Shown in pieces: positions 22,763 to 28,841 of a stretch of 28,883 nt of DNA (the stretch's first letter is position 1; the number at the start of each line of letters is the position of its first letter). The stretch lies in IMG/VR virus record IMGVR_UViG_3300047392_000072, positions 1 to 28,883 of that record, one strand, 5' to 3'. The position numbers and the translations under genes were made by a program. This stretch comes from a virus. The notes below the pieces were generated by a model that was not told where the DNA came from, ran no database searches, and saw only the letters and a program-made list of their open reading frames with translations.

Positions 22763-23022
22763 ACCTCGTCCTTGCAAGCCATGTAATCATTCCTGACTTC
22801 GTCAAGCACGGTTTCTAACGCCTCCGCCAGCGTGTCGCGTTCATCTTGGAATTGAGACGACATTTGCTCATGTAGTATCATGTCGGTAATTAGCTTTTTG
22901 TTTTCTTTCTTTGCCTCGGCAAGCTCGCGTTCAAGTTGGCGACAATCCTCTATCGGGACATATTCCGTTGCTCCAGCCTGCCTAATGCGAGGCAAGGCAT
23001 CTGTCCTCGGCGTATCACTCAT
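22720..23022 (-). CDS. Tandem LERELAEA-family protein, copy 3
   Basis: 100 residues from ATG 23022, with AAAGGAGGGAGCC immediately upstream inside the preceding membrane-protein gene. N-terminal MSDTPRTDALPRI, then CRQLERELAEAKKENKKL and a helical tail ending ASVKGGSDE. Clearly paralogous to copy 2 in its first and last segments while the centre differs, suggesting exchange of the middle. Function unknown. Confidence 0.75.
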   Translation of the reverse strand: MSDTPRTDALPRIRQAGATEYVPIEDCRQLERELAEAKKENKKLITDMILHEQMSSQFQDERDTLAEALETVLDEVRNDYMACKDEVKAALASVKGGSDE

Positions 23023-23170
23023 GGCTCCCTCCTTTCTTCTCATTCTGTTCGCATTCCCACTCACACTCCCTGCCAAGTTTGAATAGATTGCAGAGGAAGA
23101 TGGACACCACCGATGACAAGATCAGTGCCAAGATTAGGAAAACCACATTCAATAATGATAAAACGATCAT
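23015..23170 (-). CDS. Small single-pass membrane protein
   Basis: 51 residues from ATG 23170 to the stop at 23015. Residues 1-30 are a continuous hydrophobic segment (VVFLILALILSSVVSIFL), followed by a charged tail with three Cys counting the one at the membrane edge, and ending KKGGSHE. The end is read through the RBS of copy 3 with an 8-nt overlap, as in the genes after it. No family recognised. Confidence 0.65.
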   Translation of the reverse strand: MIVLSLLNVVFLILALILSSVVSIFLCNLFKLGRECEWECEQNEKKGGSHE

Positions 23171-23181
23171 ATTCTTGTTGG

Positions 23182-23523
23182 TTAGATTGCTTCGATATGT
23201 GGGATGTTGCCTCCGAAGTGCATCGTCTTAACCCATGTGTCACAGTTTAGGTAGCAGATGATCCGATCGCTATAGAAGCAGTATTCTTCATCTGCCATGT
23301 AGTCGAAGTCGCCACGATACACCCAGCGAGTCTTGCCCTCTGGGAGTGGTGGCGGCTCGGGGAGATCACCCCATGGCAGTTCCATCTGTGTGCGGTCTGT
23401 TACCTCTGGGACTTCCAGTTTCACAACTGGTTCTTCATGCGCTACGTCATTGTCAAGCAGTGACCCGATGTTTTTTAGCACCTCTGCTGCGAGGTGATCT
23501 GGTATTTCTATTGTCAGTTTCAT
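23182..23523 (-). CDS. Hypothetical early protein
   Basis: 113 residues from ATG 23523 (an upstream in-frame start would add 12 poorly conserved residues). The N-terminus KLTIEIPDHLAAEVLKNIGS is strand-helix; a Pro-rich acidic linker (LPWGDLPEPPPLPEG) follows, and the end is Trp/Tyr/Cys-rich (RWVYRGDFDYMADEEYCF). The leader lacks a Shine-Dalgarno sequence. No domain recognised. Confidence 0.6.
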   Translation of the reverse strand: MKLTIEIPDHLAAEVLKNIGSLLDNDVAHEEPVVKLEVPEVTDRTQMELPWGDLPEPPPLPEGKTRWVYRGDFDYMADEEYCFYSDRIICYLNCDTWVKTMHFGGNIPHIEAI

Positions 23524-23536
23524 GTGCTGTGTGTGT

Positions 23537-23962
23537 TTACTTTGTTTGTGTTTGCCCATACTTAGCTATGAGCAAGGAATCTGCTGTCGCGTGAGTCACT
23601 TTGATGCTCGGGAAAAGCTCTTGTGCCTTACGCTTGGTTATATTTTTATCACCTTTCGTCATACATCCAAGTTCTTTCTGCCATACTTGTGGACGAATTC
23701 TAGTAAAAGGTATCCCCGCTGCCGTCAATGCCATCTCCAGATTGCCATATCCGCGCCCGAAGGTGAAGGCGGAGACGACACCCATCTGAGGACTGGAGGA
23801 GATTTGCTCTAGGAACGCATGGCATTCACCGTTGCTGGCAATATCCTGCACTAGCTCCCAGAGGTCTTGAAGGGTGTCTGGCATCTTCTCGACGCATGGT
23901 TTGCCGTCCATGATCCATGCAATGCCGCCGTTAACCCCTGGATCTATGCCTATCGTTGTCAT
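23537..23962 (-). CDS. RuvC-like Holliday junction resolvase
   Basis: 141 residues from ATG 23962, which overlaps the previous stop (ATGA). RNase H-like fold with GIDPGVNGG (Asp7), FLEQISSSPQMG (Glu52) and HATADSLLIAKYG (His124, Asp128), the acidic set of RuvC-type nucleases. The middle FTFGRGYGNLEMAL is also typical of phage RuvC homologues. It cleaves four-way or branched DNA, useful before packaging, and fits with the ERF and RecE-like genes upstream. Confidence 0.85.
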   Translation of the reverse strand: MTTIGIDPGVNGGIAWIMDGKPCVEKMPDTLQDLWELVQDIASNGECHAFLEQISSSPQMGVVSAFTFGRGYGNLEMALTAAGIPFTRIRPQVWQKELGCMTKGDKNITKRKAQELFPSIKVTHATADSLLIAKYGQTQTK

Positions 23963-24162
23963 TCTTGCCACAGTTTGATTTTGAGTTTCTTCGCCAGTCC
24001 GACCACGGCATCAATCTCGTTTTCATGCCTGAAATTGTGCTGCGTCTCGCTTTTGTATGCTACCCACTGGTTGTCTTTGGTCTTGAGCGTGTGAATGTTG
24101 CGCTCTTGCATCCATTTCAGTCGTGGGGACGGTTCCTCGGGAAGATCTGGGAATAGGTTCAT
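23959..24162 (-). CDS. Small early protein, unknown
   Basis: 67 residues from ATG 24162 (ATGA overlap with the upstream stop). Contains EEPSPRLKWMQERNIHTL and NQWVAYKSETQHN, then a basic helical tail. It is coupled to the RuvC-like gene. No family recognised. Confidence 0.65.
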   Translation of the reverse strand: MNLFPDLPEEPSPRLKWMQERNIHTLKTKDNQWVAYKSETQHNFRHENEIDAVVGLAKKLKIKLWQE

Positions 24163-24368
24163 AGCAGTTCGATCTTGAGTCTTCCGACCTCTAGTCCGTA
24201 GGCGGATTCGATAAGGCAATGCTCCAGCCCGACCATGTCTTGTAAGACTCGTTCTAGCTGTTCCATCTCTCTCTTGCTGCCCTTAGCGTATGGTGTGGTG
24301 ATTGATTGATAACCGATCTTCTCGGCATCGATCTGCGTGTATGTTTGTGGTCGTGGTGGTTGTTTCAT
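24159..24368 (-). CDS. Small early protein, unknown
   Basis: 69 residues, preceded by the non-Shine-Dalgarno leader CTTTCCAAT-ATG-AAA. N-terminus Pro/Gln-rich (KQPPRPQTYTQID), C-terminus helical (EMEQLERVLQDMVGLEHC). It starts a coupled run that continues to the RuvC-like gene. Function unknown. Confidence 0.6.
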   Translation of the reverse strand: MKQPPRPQTYTQIDAEKIGYQSITTPYAKGSKREMEQLERVLQDMVGLEHCLIESAYGLEVGRLKIELL

Positions 24369-24426
24369 ATTGGAAAGTTTGCCCTGTTGCGATTCTCAGG
24401 GCTTGAGTGTTTTCTACTGTCGCAAC

Positions 24427-24672
24427 TCAGTCTGTTCGGGTGCGGAAATAGCGTGTATTGTAGCTACTTCCTGGTCTTGCTTCGCGGAACTCGACACCTT
24501 CCAGCAGACTGCTGCCGTGGTCGCCTTCCACCTTCTCTCTAGATAACCAGAGGTCTTTCTTGAATTTCGGAGAGGAGACGAGATACTTCTGAGTCTCAGC
24601 ATCCCAGCCTATGACGGTTTTGTCATAGTATTGGGTGCCGATCTCCAGAGGAGTGTCATCGAAGATACTCAT
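24427..24672 (-). CDS. Small early protein after SSB, unknown
   Basis: 81 residues from ATG 24672; a TTG at 24678 overlaps the SSB stop. Contains DTPLEIGTQYYDKTVIGWD and SPKFKKDLWLSREKVEGD, then an Arg-rich end. Mixed alpha/beta, no recognised domain. Directly after the SSB-like gene, so replication-related by association. Confidence 0.65.
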   Translation of the reverse strand: MSIFDDTPLEIGTQYYDKTVIGWDAETQKYLVSSPKFKKDLWLSREKVEGDHGSSLLEGVEFREARPGSSYNTRYFRTRTD

Positions 24673-24674
24673 GA

Positions 24675-24908
24675 TCAAAAGGGGATCTCAGAATCGTCTT
24701 GTGCTGCTCCGCCACCGTAGGGTTTTGGCTCATAGAATGAAATCCATCCGCTCCAGTCTGGCGCTACAGGCATCCCATCGAGTTTCAGAGACAGCTTGCC
24801 TCCTTCACCTTCGAAGACTGCGCCGACCGTGAGGTAGCGTTTCTTCTCCGTGCCGTCCTTTGCCGTGTATTTGCCCACGGTGGCTACTGCGTCATATTTC
24901 TTTTTCAT
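24675..24908 (-). CDS. Single-stranded DNA-binding protein (probable)
   Basis: 77 residues. A beta-rich body (DAVATVGKYTAKDGTEKKRY, GKLSLKLDGMPVAPDWSGWI, FYEPKP) is followed by a Gly-rich linker and the acidic tail DDSEIPF. A final DD-x-IPF is the hallmark by which SSBs recruit partner proteins. At 77 residues it is shorter than bacterial SSB, as many phage versions are. It has a TTTTACCAAT-ATG-AAA leader. Next to the nuclease and annealing genes, consistent with a role in recombination-replication. Confidence 0.75.
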   Translation of the reverse strand: MKKKYDAVATVGKYTAKDGTEKKRYLTVGAVFEGEGGKLSLKLDGMPVAPDWSGWISFYEPKPYGGGAAQDDSEIPF

Positions 24909-24950
24909 ATTGGTAAAAGTGTGCGTGTAGGATGCGCACCCCCCATAGTT

Positions 24951-25757
24951 TTACAGATAAGCAGGTTTCTCGATCATGGTGATTCCCTCATGCTGGCGTG
25001 TCCAATAGTCGGTCGCGCAACACGCTTGCCATTTAGCAAGAGCATTCATGTAGCCAACTCGCCCCGCCTCGATCAGTTCGGGGGACACCTCGACCCATGC
25101 CGTCTCATGCGGTGCATCCACCTCGATGAAGCAGATGACAAAGCGTGTGCGTTTCTCTCCGCTGGCAGCGTTCCAGAGGTCGAGGTAGAGTGCTGCTTGC
25201 CAGTGGTATCCCCTGGAGATGATCGTGTTCGTGATGTCCCGCACATTCCCGATCCGTGAGGTGGTCTTGAGATCCACCAGTAGGTCGAGGTCGTCTGGCA
25301 CAAGGTCGATCATGCCCTTGATCTCGGTAGCTCCGATGGTCGCAAAAACTGCCACCTCGGATTTGTATCCACCTTTGAATCGTTGCGCATAGTCTTCGGA
25401 GAAAACCATCTCGCATCCCGATGCTGCGCGGATGTCGTCATCGGTGGCGATCATCTTGCCCATCTCGCGCTGCTCTGCCTTCCACTCCTGCGCTGCCTTC
25501 GTTCTGAAGTCAGCATAGGGAGAGACTGCTGCGATGTCTTCTAGGGGCAAATTTGGCTCAAGAATGGCAGCATGGATAAGTGTGCCGAGATCCATTGCCT
25601 TGGTGGGTTCTTTTCCAGTGCTGTGTCTCCACTTGTATGGGGATTGATTGAACTCCCAGAGCAGGGATTTCGACACTGGAGCGTCGAGGTTCCGAGGGTT
25701 TGCCGAACGCATGTAATACGCCCGACCCAGATTGTATTCTATCGTTGCGTTTTGCAT
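24951..25757 (-). CDS. RecE-like / PD-(D/E)XK exonuclease
   Basis: 268 residues. GTLIHAAIL (His62), an intervening Glu134, MIDLVPDD (Asp151) and LLVDLKTTS (Asp162, Lys164) form the PD-(D/E)XK nuclease set; YHWQAALYLD (Gln187, Tyr191) is the QxxxY motif of the RecB/exonuclease VIII class. It resects double-stranded ends to give 3' overhangs for the annealing protein. It follows the ERF gene with no real gap (stop and start separated by one base), the usual pairing of a two-component recombination system. Confidence 0.85.
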   Translation of the reverse strand: MQNATIEYNLGRAYYMRSANPRNLDAPVSKSLLWEFNQSPYKWRHSTGKEPTKAMDLGTLIHAAILEPNLPLEDIAAVSPYADFRTKAAQEWKAEQREMGKMIATDDDIRAASGCEMVFSEDYAQRFKGGYKSEVAVFATIGATEIKGMIDLVPDDLDLLVDLKTTSRIGNVRDITNTIISRGYHWQAALYLDLWNAASGEKRTRFVICFIEVDAPHETAWVEVSPELIEAGRVGYMNALAKWQACCATDYWTRQHEGITMIEKPAYL

Positions 25758-25758
25758 T

Positions 25759-26367
25759 TTAAGCGTTCGTTTGATTTTCGATGTTGCGGTTTACCTGCGC
25801 GGATTTCGCAGCGAATGCACGGTCGATGGCAGGGATCTTGTCGGTGGTAAGCTGTCCGATGGATTTGACTCCGTAGTGCTTCAAGAATGCTGCCTCATCG
25901 ATTCCGAGGAACTCGACATTCTCCTTGATTCGTGCGGCTTCTGCGCTGGTGATGAGTGGGTAAGTGACAGCTGGCTTGTTGTGTGCTGCGGTGTTGCCGT
26001 CATCATCCTCCTGGGCGACTCCACACACTGCGGCGAGGGAGTAGCGTCGAAGGTAAGTCGTTGCTGCGCCAATGCCCTGCGCGTCCTGTTTTGCAGGAAT
26101 GCAGGACATTTTCCCGCTGATGTAGCCTCCGCTGCTGTGAGCAATGGTCGTAGTAACGTGGCAAGCCCCATCTTCGAATGACGGTGATTGCACGACTGAC
26201 AATCCATTTGCGGCGAGGACTGGGCGAACGGTATTCAAGACCTCCGCTAGATCTGCGTATCTGGATTTGAAGTGGGGATTGACGCTCCCCTTGGTGGCGT
26301 TTTCCACCTCTCCTTGCATCTTGGCAAGTGCGGTGAAAAGCTCTGGTGTGCTGTGTTCTAGGTTCAT
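25759..26367 (-). CDS. erf: ERF-family single-strand annealing protein
   Basis: 202 residues. The N-terminal domain has ALAKMQGEVENATKGSVNP, HFKSRYADLAEVLNTVRPVL and GIGAATTYLRRYSLAAVCGV, all typical of ERF proteins; the C-terminal part (SAEAARIKENVEFLGIDE) is a variable helical domain. ERF anneals complementary single strands in phage recombination and genome circularisation. The leader is A-rich without Shine-Dalgarno. It partners the RecE-like nuclease immediately downstream. Confidence 0.9.
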   Translation of the reverse strand: MNLEHSTPELFTALAKMQGEVENATKGSVNPHFKSRYADLAEVLNTVRPVLAANGLSVVQSPSFEDGACHVTTTIAHSSGGYISGKMSCIPAKQDAQGIGAATTYLRRYSLAAVCGVAQEDDDGNTAAHNKPAVTYPLITSAEAARIKENVEFLGIDEAAFLKHYGVKSIGQLTTDKIPAIDRAFAAKSAQVNRNIENQTNA

Positions 26368-26421
26368 TGTATGTATCGTGTTTGTGGTTTGGCAAGGGTT
26401 TAACGCCTTGCCGTGATTGGT

Positions 26422-26739
26422 TTAGTGGTTTTCTGGTGATTGGGCAAGAATAATTTCTGAGTATTTTTGCAGGATCTTCCTGACCCTCTCCTTCGTTGCC
26501 TCGCAGTATTGCAGACGCTCATGGATTGCTCTCCTAGCGTAGTATGCTGCGGTATGGTGCGTTCTCCCCACGATCTCGCAGGAATGTTGCAGACTGTGGG
26601 AGTCGCTCCAGATCGCCATGACAATTTGCCGTGCGAGGGATTCGGCGTATCGTTTGCGGCGACCAGTGATTGCTTCGGGAGTGACCCCCATGACAATGGC
26701 GGCGGCTGTGATCAATGCTTTTTCGTCATCGACTAGCAT
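26422..26739 (-). CDS. DnaA domain-IV-like DNA-binding protein
   Basis: 105 residues. The layout LITAAAIVMGVTPEAITGRR, RYAESLARQIVMAIWSDS and EIVGRTHHTAAYYARR closely follows the DnaA C-terminal helix-turn-helix (origin-binding domain IV: RKRE...AR.IAMYL.RE, G.RDHTTVLHA). It has no ATPase domain. It could bind a DnaA-box-like phage origin or interfere with host DnaA. The start overlaps the upstream stop by 7 nt with GGAGG in place. Confidence 0.75.
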   Translation of the reverse strand: MLVDDEKALITAAAIVMGVTPEAITGRRKRYAESLARQIVMAIWSDSHSLQHSCEIVGRTHHTAAYYARRAIHERLQYCEATKERVRKILQKYSEIILAQSPENH

Positions 26740-27038
26740 GATGCTGCCTCCTTTCTATAGAACTTGAGCAGTTTTGCGACATCGCGCCTGTCGCAGGTCA
26801 AATGTGGTTCCCTGGAGTGTTTTCCCATCATTAGAATCATGGCGTATTTGATCCATGTGCTGCGATGGGTGATGATCGTGCGTCCCTCCATGCGGTATGC
26901 TTTGCTTCCGTCTCCAGTGCGAACCATTTCGAATGGTAGCGGTTTCCGTGTGGGCTTGGGTTCTGGGTGATCCATTGCTGGGTCATATTCCAAGCGTGGC
27001 GGTGCTAGTTCGTATGCTGTTTCGTATATCGTATTCAT
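26733..27038 (-). CDS. Hypothetical early protein
   Basis: 101 residues from ATG 27038 (ATGA overlap). The N-terminal half is Pro/Glu-rich (PPRLEYDPAMDHPEPKPTRK), then LPFEMVRTGDGSKAYRMEG and a helical, basic C-terminus with Cys (HLTCDRRDVAKLLKFYRKE). No domain recognised. It precedes the DnaA-like gene by a coupled start. Confidence 0.65.
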   Translation of the reverse strand: MNTIYETAYELAPPRLEYDPAMDHPEPKPTRKPLPFEMVRTGDGSKAYRMEGRTIITHRSTWIKYAMILMMGKHSREPHLTCDRRDVAKLLKFYRKEAASC

Positions 27039-27178
27039 GGTTTCATTAGTATTAGGCGTTGGTCGAGTAGTTCGTTGATTTTGTCCATCCAGTGCTGCTT
27101 GCGCTCGGGTTTTGCGTCGAGGTAGCTCTCGCGCAGGATGGCGAGTTTTTCGTCTATCTGTTTGATTTCTGGGTTCAT
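27035..27178 (-). CDS. 47-residue helical mini-protein
   Basis: From ATG 27178, overlapping the stop of the membrane protein upstream and with its own stop overlapping the next start (both ATGA). One amphipathic helical hairpin or coiled coil (QIDEKLAILRESYLDAK, WMDKINELLDQRLIL). No family recognised; accepted because both ends are coupled. Confidence 0.6.
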   Translation of the reverse strand: MNPEIKQIDEKLAILRESYLDAKPERKQHWMDKINELLDQRLILMKP

Positions 27179-27324
27179 GCGTTGAAGTAGATCGTGGCAA
27201 GGGTTGCGATGATAGTGAGCAACAAAACCCACTTGTGCCACCTTGGGCGGCGTGGCGGGTATTGTGCGAGTAGCTTCATGGCGAGCCGATGCTCGATCAT
27301 TTTGGAGTCGAATGGTTTGTGCAT
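27175..27324 (-). CDS. Small single-pass membrane protein
   Basis: 49 residues, ATG 27324 to the stop at 27175. A basic N-terminal half (RLAMKLLAQYPPRRPRWHK) precedes one hydrophobic helix (WVLLLTIIATLATIYF). Probably N-in membrane anchor. Coupled to the 47-residue gene. Unknown role. Confidence 0.6.
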   Translation of the reverse strand: MHKPFDSKMIEHRLAMKLLAQYPPRRPRWHKWVLLLTIIATLATIYFNA

Positions 27325-27368
27325 TTTGTTTATTGGCTTGTGCCAGACCGCCGAAGCGGTTTCGATCC

Positions 27369-27548
27369 TTAGCCTGGGATCTCGTCAGTGGCGATTTTGT
27401 CCATGATCATGCAATCAAGCCTTGCAAGCTCATTTGCGGCGATTGTGCCTAGGTTGTAATGGCGGGTGCATCGCGCTTCCAGTGCGTCCAATTCCGCGCG
27501 GGTTGTTGCCTCGCGGATCATTTGGGCTAATGTTTGTGATGTGGTCAT
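27369..27548 (-). CDS. Small helical early protein
   Basis: 59 residues, ATG 27548 to TAA 27369, overlapping the upstream stop (ATGA). Helical, with QTLAQMIREATTRAELDALE and AANELARLDCMIMDK. No recognised family; coupling at its 5' end supports it. Confidence 0.55.
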   Translation of the reverse strand: MTTSQTLAQMIREATTRAELDALEARCTRHYNLGTIAANELARLDCMIMDKIATDEIPG

Positions 27549-27727
27549 GGTTTGCTGGTTTTGGGTTGGATTCTGCGCAGGATAGCTATTGCATCGCGGA
27601 CGTTTTCCACCTTGGTGTAAAGTCCGTAATGCGTGTGATGTCTGGTTTTGAATTCGTAAGAGATCGCCATTCTGAGGGATTGAATGAATGAATCAGTGAT
27701 TGCCATGTTGCCTGTGATAGTGGTCAT
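27545..27727 (-). CDS. Small early protein with MTTITGN leader
   Basis: 60 residues from ATG 27727, or 53 from ATG 27706. The first 21 nt match the first 21 nt of the gene at 28050-28301 at 19 positions (both encode MTTITGN), after which the proteins differ. The remainder has FIQSLRMAISYEFKTRHHTH and VENVRDAIAILRRIQ. The stop overlaps the next start. Function unknown. Confidence 0.55.
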   Translation of the reverse strand: MTTITGNMAITDSFIQSLRMAISYEFKTRHHTHYGLYTKVENVRDAIAILRRIQPKTSKP

Positions 27728-27751
27728 GTGATTCTTGTGATTGTGTAGTGA

Positions 27752-27991
27752 TTAGAGGTATTTAGTCCATTTTCCGCCTTTGTATTCGATTGGCTCGAGC
27801 CATAGAAAGTGGCGGGCTAGGTTGATCAATTGCTTGGAACGGTTTAGTCTGGCAGCGTGGTAGCTGCGCGGGCTAATTTCATTCCATGTGCTGCAGCTGT
27901 AGTCATAGACGGCATTTTTATAGCCTCCTGCGCAGCGTGTGAGTTTCCTCACGCAAGCGCGCGTTTGTCTGATTGCTTCTTTCTTGGTCAT
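27752..27991 (-). CDS. Hypothetical early protein
   Basis: 79 residues from ATG 27991; the frame is open further upstream but that part lies over the preceding gene. Basic, with KKEAIRQTRACVRKLTRCAG at the start and a Tyr/Trp-rich end (FLWLEPIEYKGGKWTKYL). Two CCACTATCA repeats sit 11-32 nt before the start in place of a Shine-Dalgarno sequence. No domain recognised. Confidence 0.6.
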   Translation of the reverse strand: MTKKEAIRQTRACVRKLTRCAGGYKNAVYDYSCSTWNEISPRSYHAARLNRSKQLINLARHFLWLEPIEYKGGKWTKYL

Positions 27992-28021
27992 TTGGTTTGG
28001 GTGATAGTGGTGAATGATAGT

Positions 28022-28043
28022 GGCAGGGGATTTCTCCCCCGCC
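28022..28043. other. GC-rich hairpin between early genes
   Basis: GGC-A-GGGGA, loop TTTC, TCCCC-C-GCC: eight pairs with one mismatch, just after the stop at 28050 on the minus strand. No T-run follows, so it is more likely an RNA-processing or stability element than a terminator. Confidence 0.4.
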
Positions 28044-28049
28044 TGGGGT

Positions 28050-28301
28050 TTAGAATGTGCAGCATCCGCAGCATGGCGCATCTTCGCAGATTCCGTTTTT
28101 GTTGCGGTAGAATGTGCCTCCGCTGGTTCGGATCTCGTATGATATGTAATCATCCGATGGTCGCCGCCTGTTGACCAGTGCCTGAGCCTCTTCGGCTGTA
28201 TCGTCTGGCATCTCCCATTGTTTCTGGGCTGCGTTCCATCGCCCGCCGAGTGATTTGAGGGCGGCGCGGTGCGGGTAGGTGTTTCCGGTGATAGTGGTCA
28301 T
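28050..28301 (-). CDS. Phage small protein with ALKSLGGRWNA-type domain
   Basis: 83 residues. ITGNTYPHRAALKSLGGRWN with QKQWEMPDDTAEEAQALV is a short domain I recognise from many phage and plasmid proteins (TYP.r.aLK.LGgrWd...r.W.vP...a.eA..lv), function unknown. The C-terminus is Cys-rich (CEDAPCCGCCTF), possibly metal-binding. Start ATG 28301 lies between two CCACTATCA repeats. Confidence 0.75.
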   Translation of the reverse strand: MTTITGNTYPHRAALKSLGGRWNAAQKQWEMPDDTAEEAQALVNRRRPSDDYISYEIRTSGGTFYRNKNGICEDAPCCGCCTF

Positions 28302-28321
28302 GATAGTGGGCGGCTGATGGT

Positions 28322-28534
28322 TTACAGGGTTGCGCGGTTTGCTAGCTTGTCGGAGATTGCGCCGGATCTGTGGAGTTGATCCACAAAGTCAACGAAAGCG
28401 GTGCGCGTCTCGCACAAGTGGCGGTTGTGTCCCGCCGTTACGATTTCCCACTTTCGGGCGTATTCGTAATGCTCTGGGTGTGATTGCCAGAATGCGCGGC
28501 GGATTTGTCGTTGGCTAGTGTATTGTGTTTTCAT
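28322..28534 (-). CDS. Conserved small phage protein, unknown
   Basis: 70 residues. QIRRAFWQSHPEHYEYAR, then TRTAFVDFVDQLHRSGAISD and LANRATL follow a small phage family pattern I recognise (FW..HP...., FVD.L.RSG.I...LA.R.TL). No known function. A-rich leader without Shine-Dalgarno. Confidence 0.7.
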   Translation of the reverse strand: MKTQYTSQRQIRRAFWQSHPEHYEYARKWEIVTAGHNRHLCETRTAFVDFVDQLHRSGAISDKLANRATL

Positions 28535-28555
28535 GCTGTTTCTGTTTGTGTGGTT

Positions 28556-28783
28556 TTAGTTGGCAAGGTTAATGGCGGCGCGCCGGAGAGACTCTGGCAC
28601 GGTGGGCGAGTAAAGATCTGCTTCATCGATGGTGGAACGATCTCCCCTGATGAAATCACGGACGCGCGTTACTGGATCTCCGGTTGGTTCGTATGGTATC
28701 GGCGTTGGCGTGTCCTCTGGCAGGATTGCGAGTGATAGTGCAATGCCGGAGAGAATTGCAAGGAATTGGAGGAATGATTTCAT
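28556..28783 (-). CDS. Small exported or membrane-anchored protein
   Basis: 75 residues. Lys2 followed by a hydrophobic segment (FLQFLAILSGIALSLAIL) gives a signal-anchor, then a Pro/Thr-rich stretch and a hydrophilic, acidic tail. No lipobox or clear cleavage site. Function unknown; the leader AACATG has no Shine-Dalgarno sequence. Confidence 0.6.
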   Translation of the reverse strand: MKSFLQFLAILSGIALSLAILPEDTPTPIPYEPTGDPVTRVRDFIRGDRSTIDEADLYSPTVPESLRRAAINLAN

Positions 28784-28806
28784 GTTTGGATGATTTGAGA
28801 TGATTT

Positions 28807-28833
28807 GGCGCGCGCCTGGTAATGACGCGCGCC
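28807..28833. other. GC-rich 8-bp hairpin
   Basis: GGCGCGCG at 28807-28814 pairs with CGCGCGCC at 28826-28833 around an 11-nt loop. It lies between the stop at 28842 and the start at 28783 on the minus strand. On that strand no T-run follows, so a terminator is not supported in the direction the genes run. Confidence 0.5.
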
Positions 28834-28841
28834 TAGTTTTG

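Larger units (their letters stand above)
27715..28309 (-). repeat. Repeated CCACTATCA motif at gene starts
   Basis: TGATAGTGG (minus: CCACTATCA) occurs at 27715-27723, 28002-28010, 28015-28023, 28289-28297 and 28301-28309. Two of these form tandem pairs spaced 12-13 nt, placed over or just before the starts at 27991 and 28301. GTGAT further recurs at 27696, 27714, 27728, 27737 and 27748. Confidence 0.6.

Noticed and set aside
23061-23243. 60-residue minus-strand frame
   Set aside because: The overlapping frame 23015-23170 encodes a convincing membrane protein whose end is coupled to the next gene in the same way as the genes after it.
28807-28840. Intrinsic terminator at the right end
   Set aside because: The T-rich tail is on the plus strand, while all genes there run on the minus strand.
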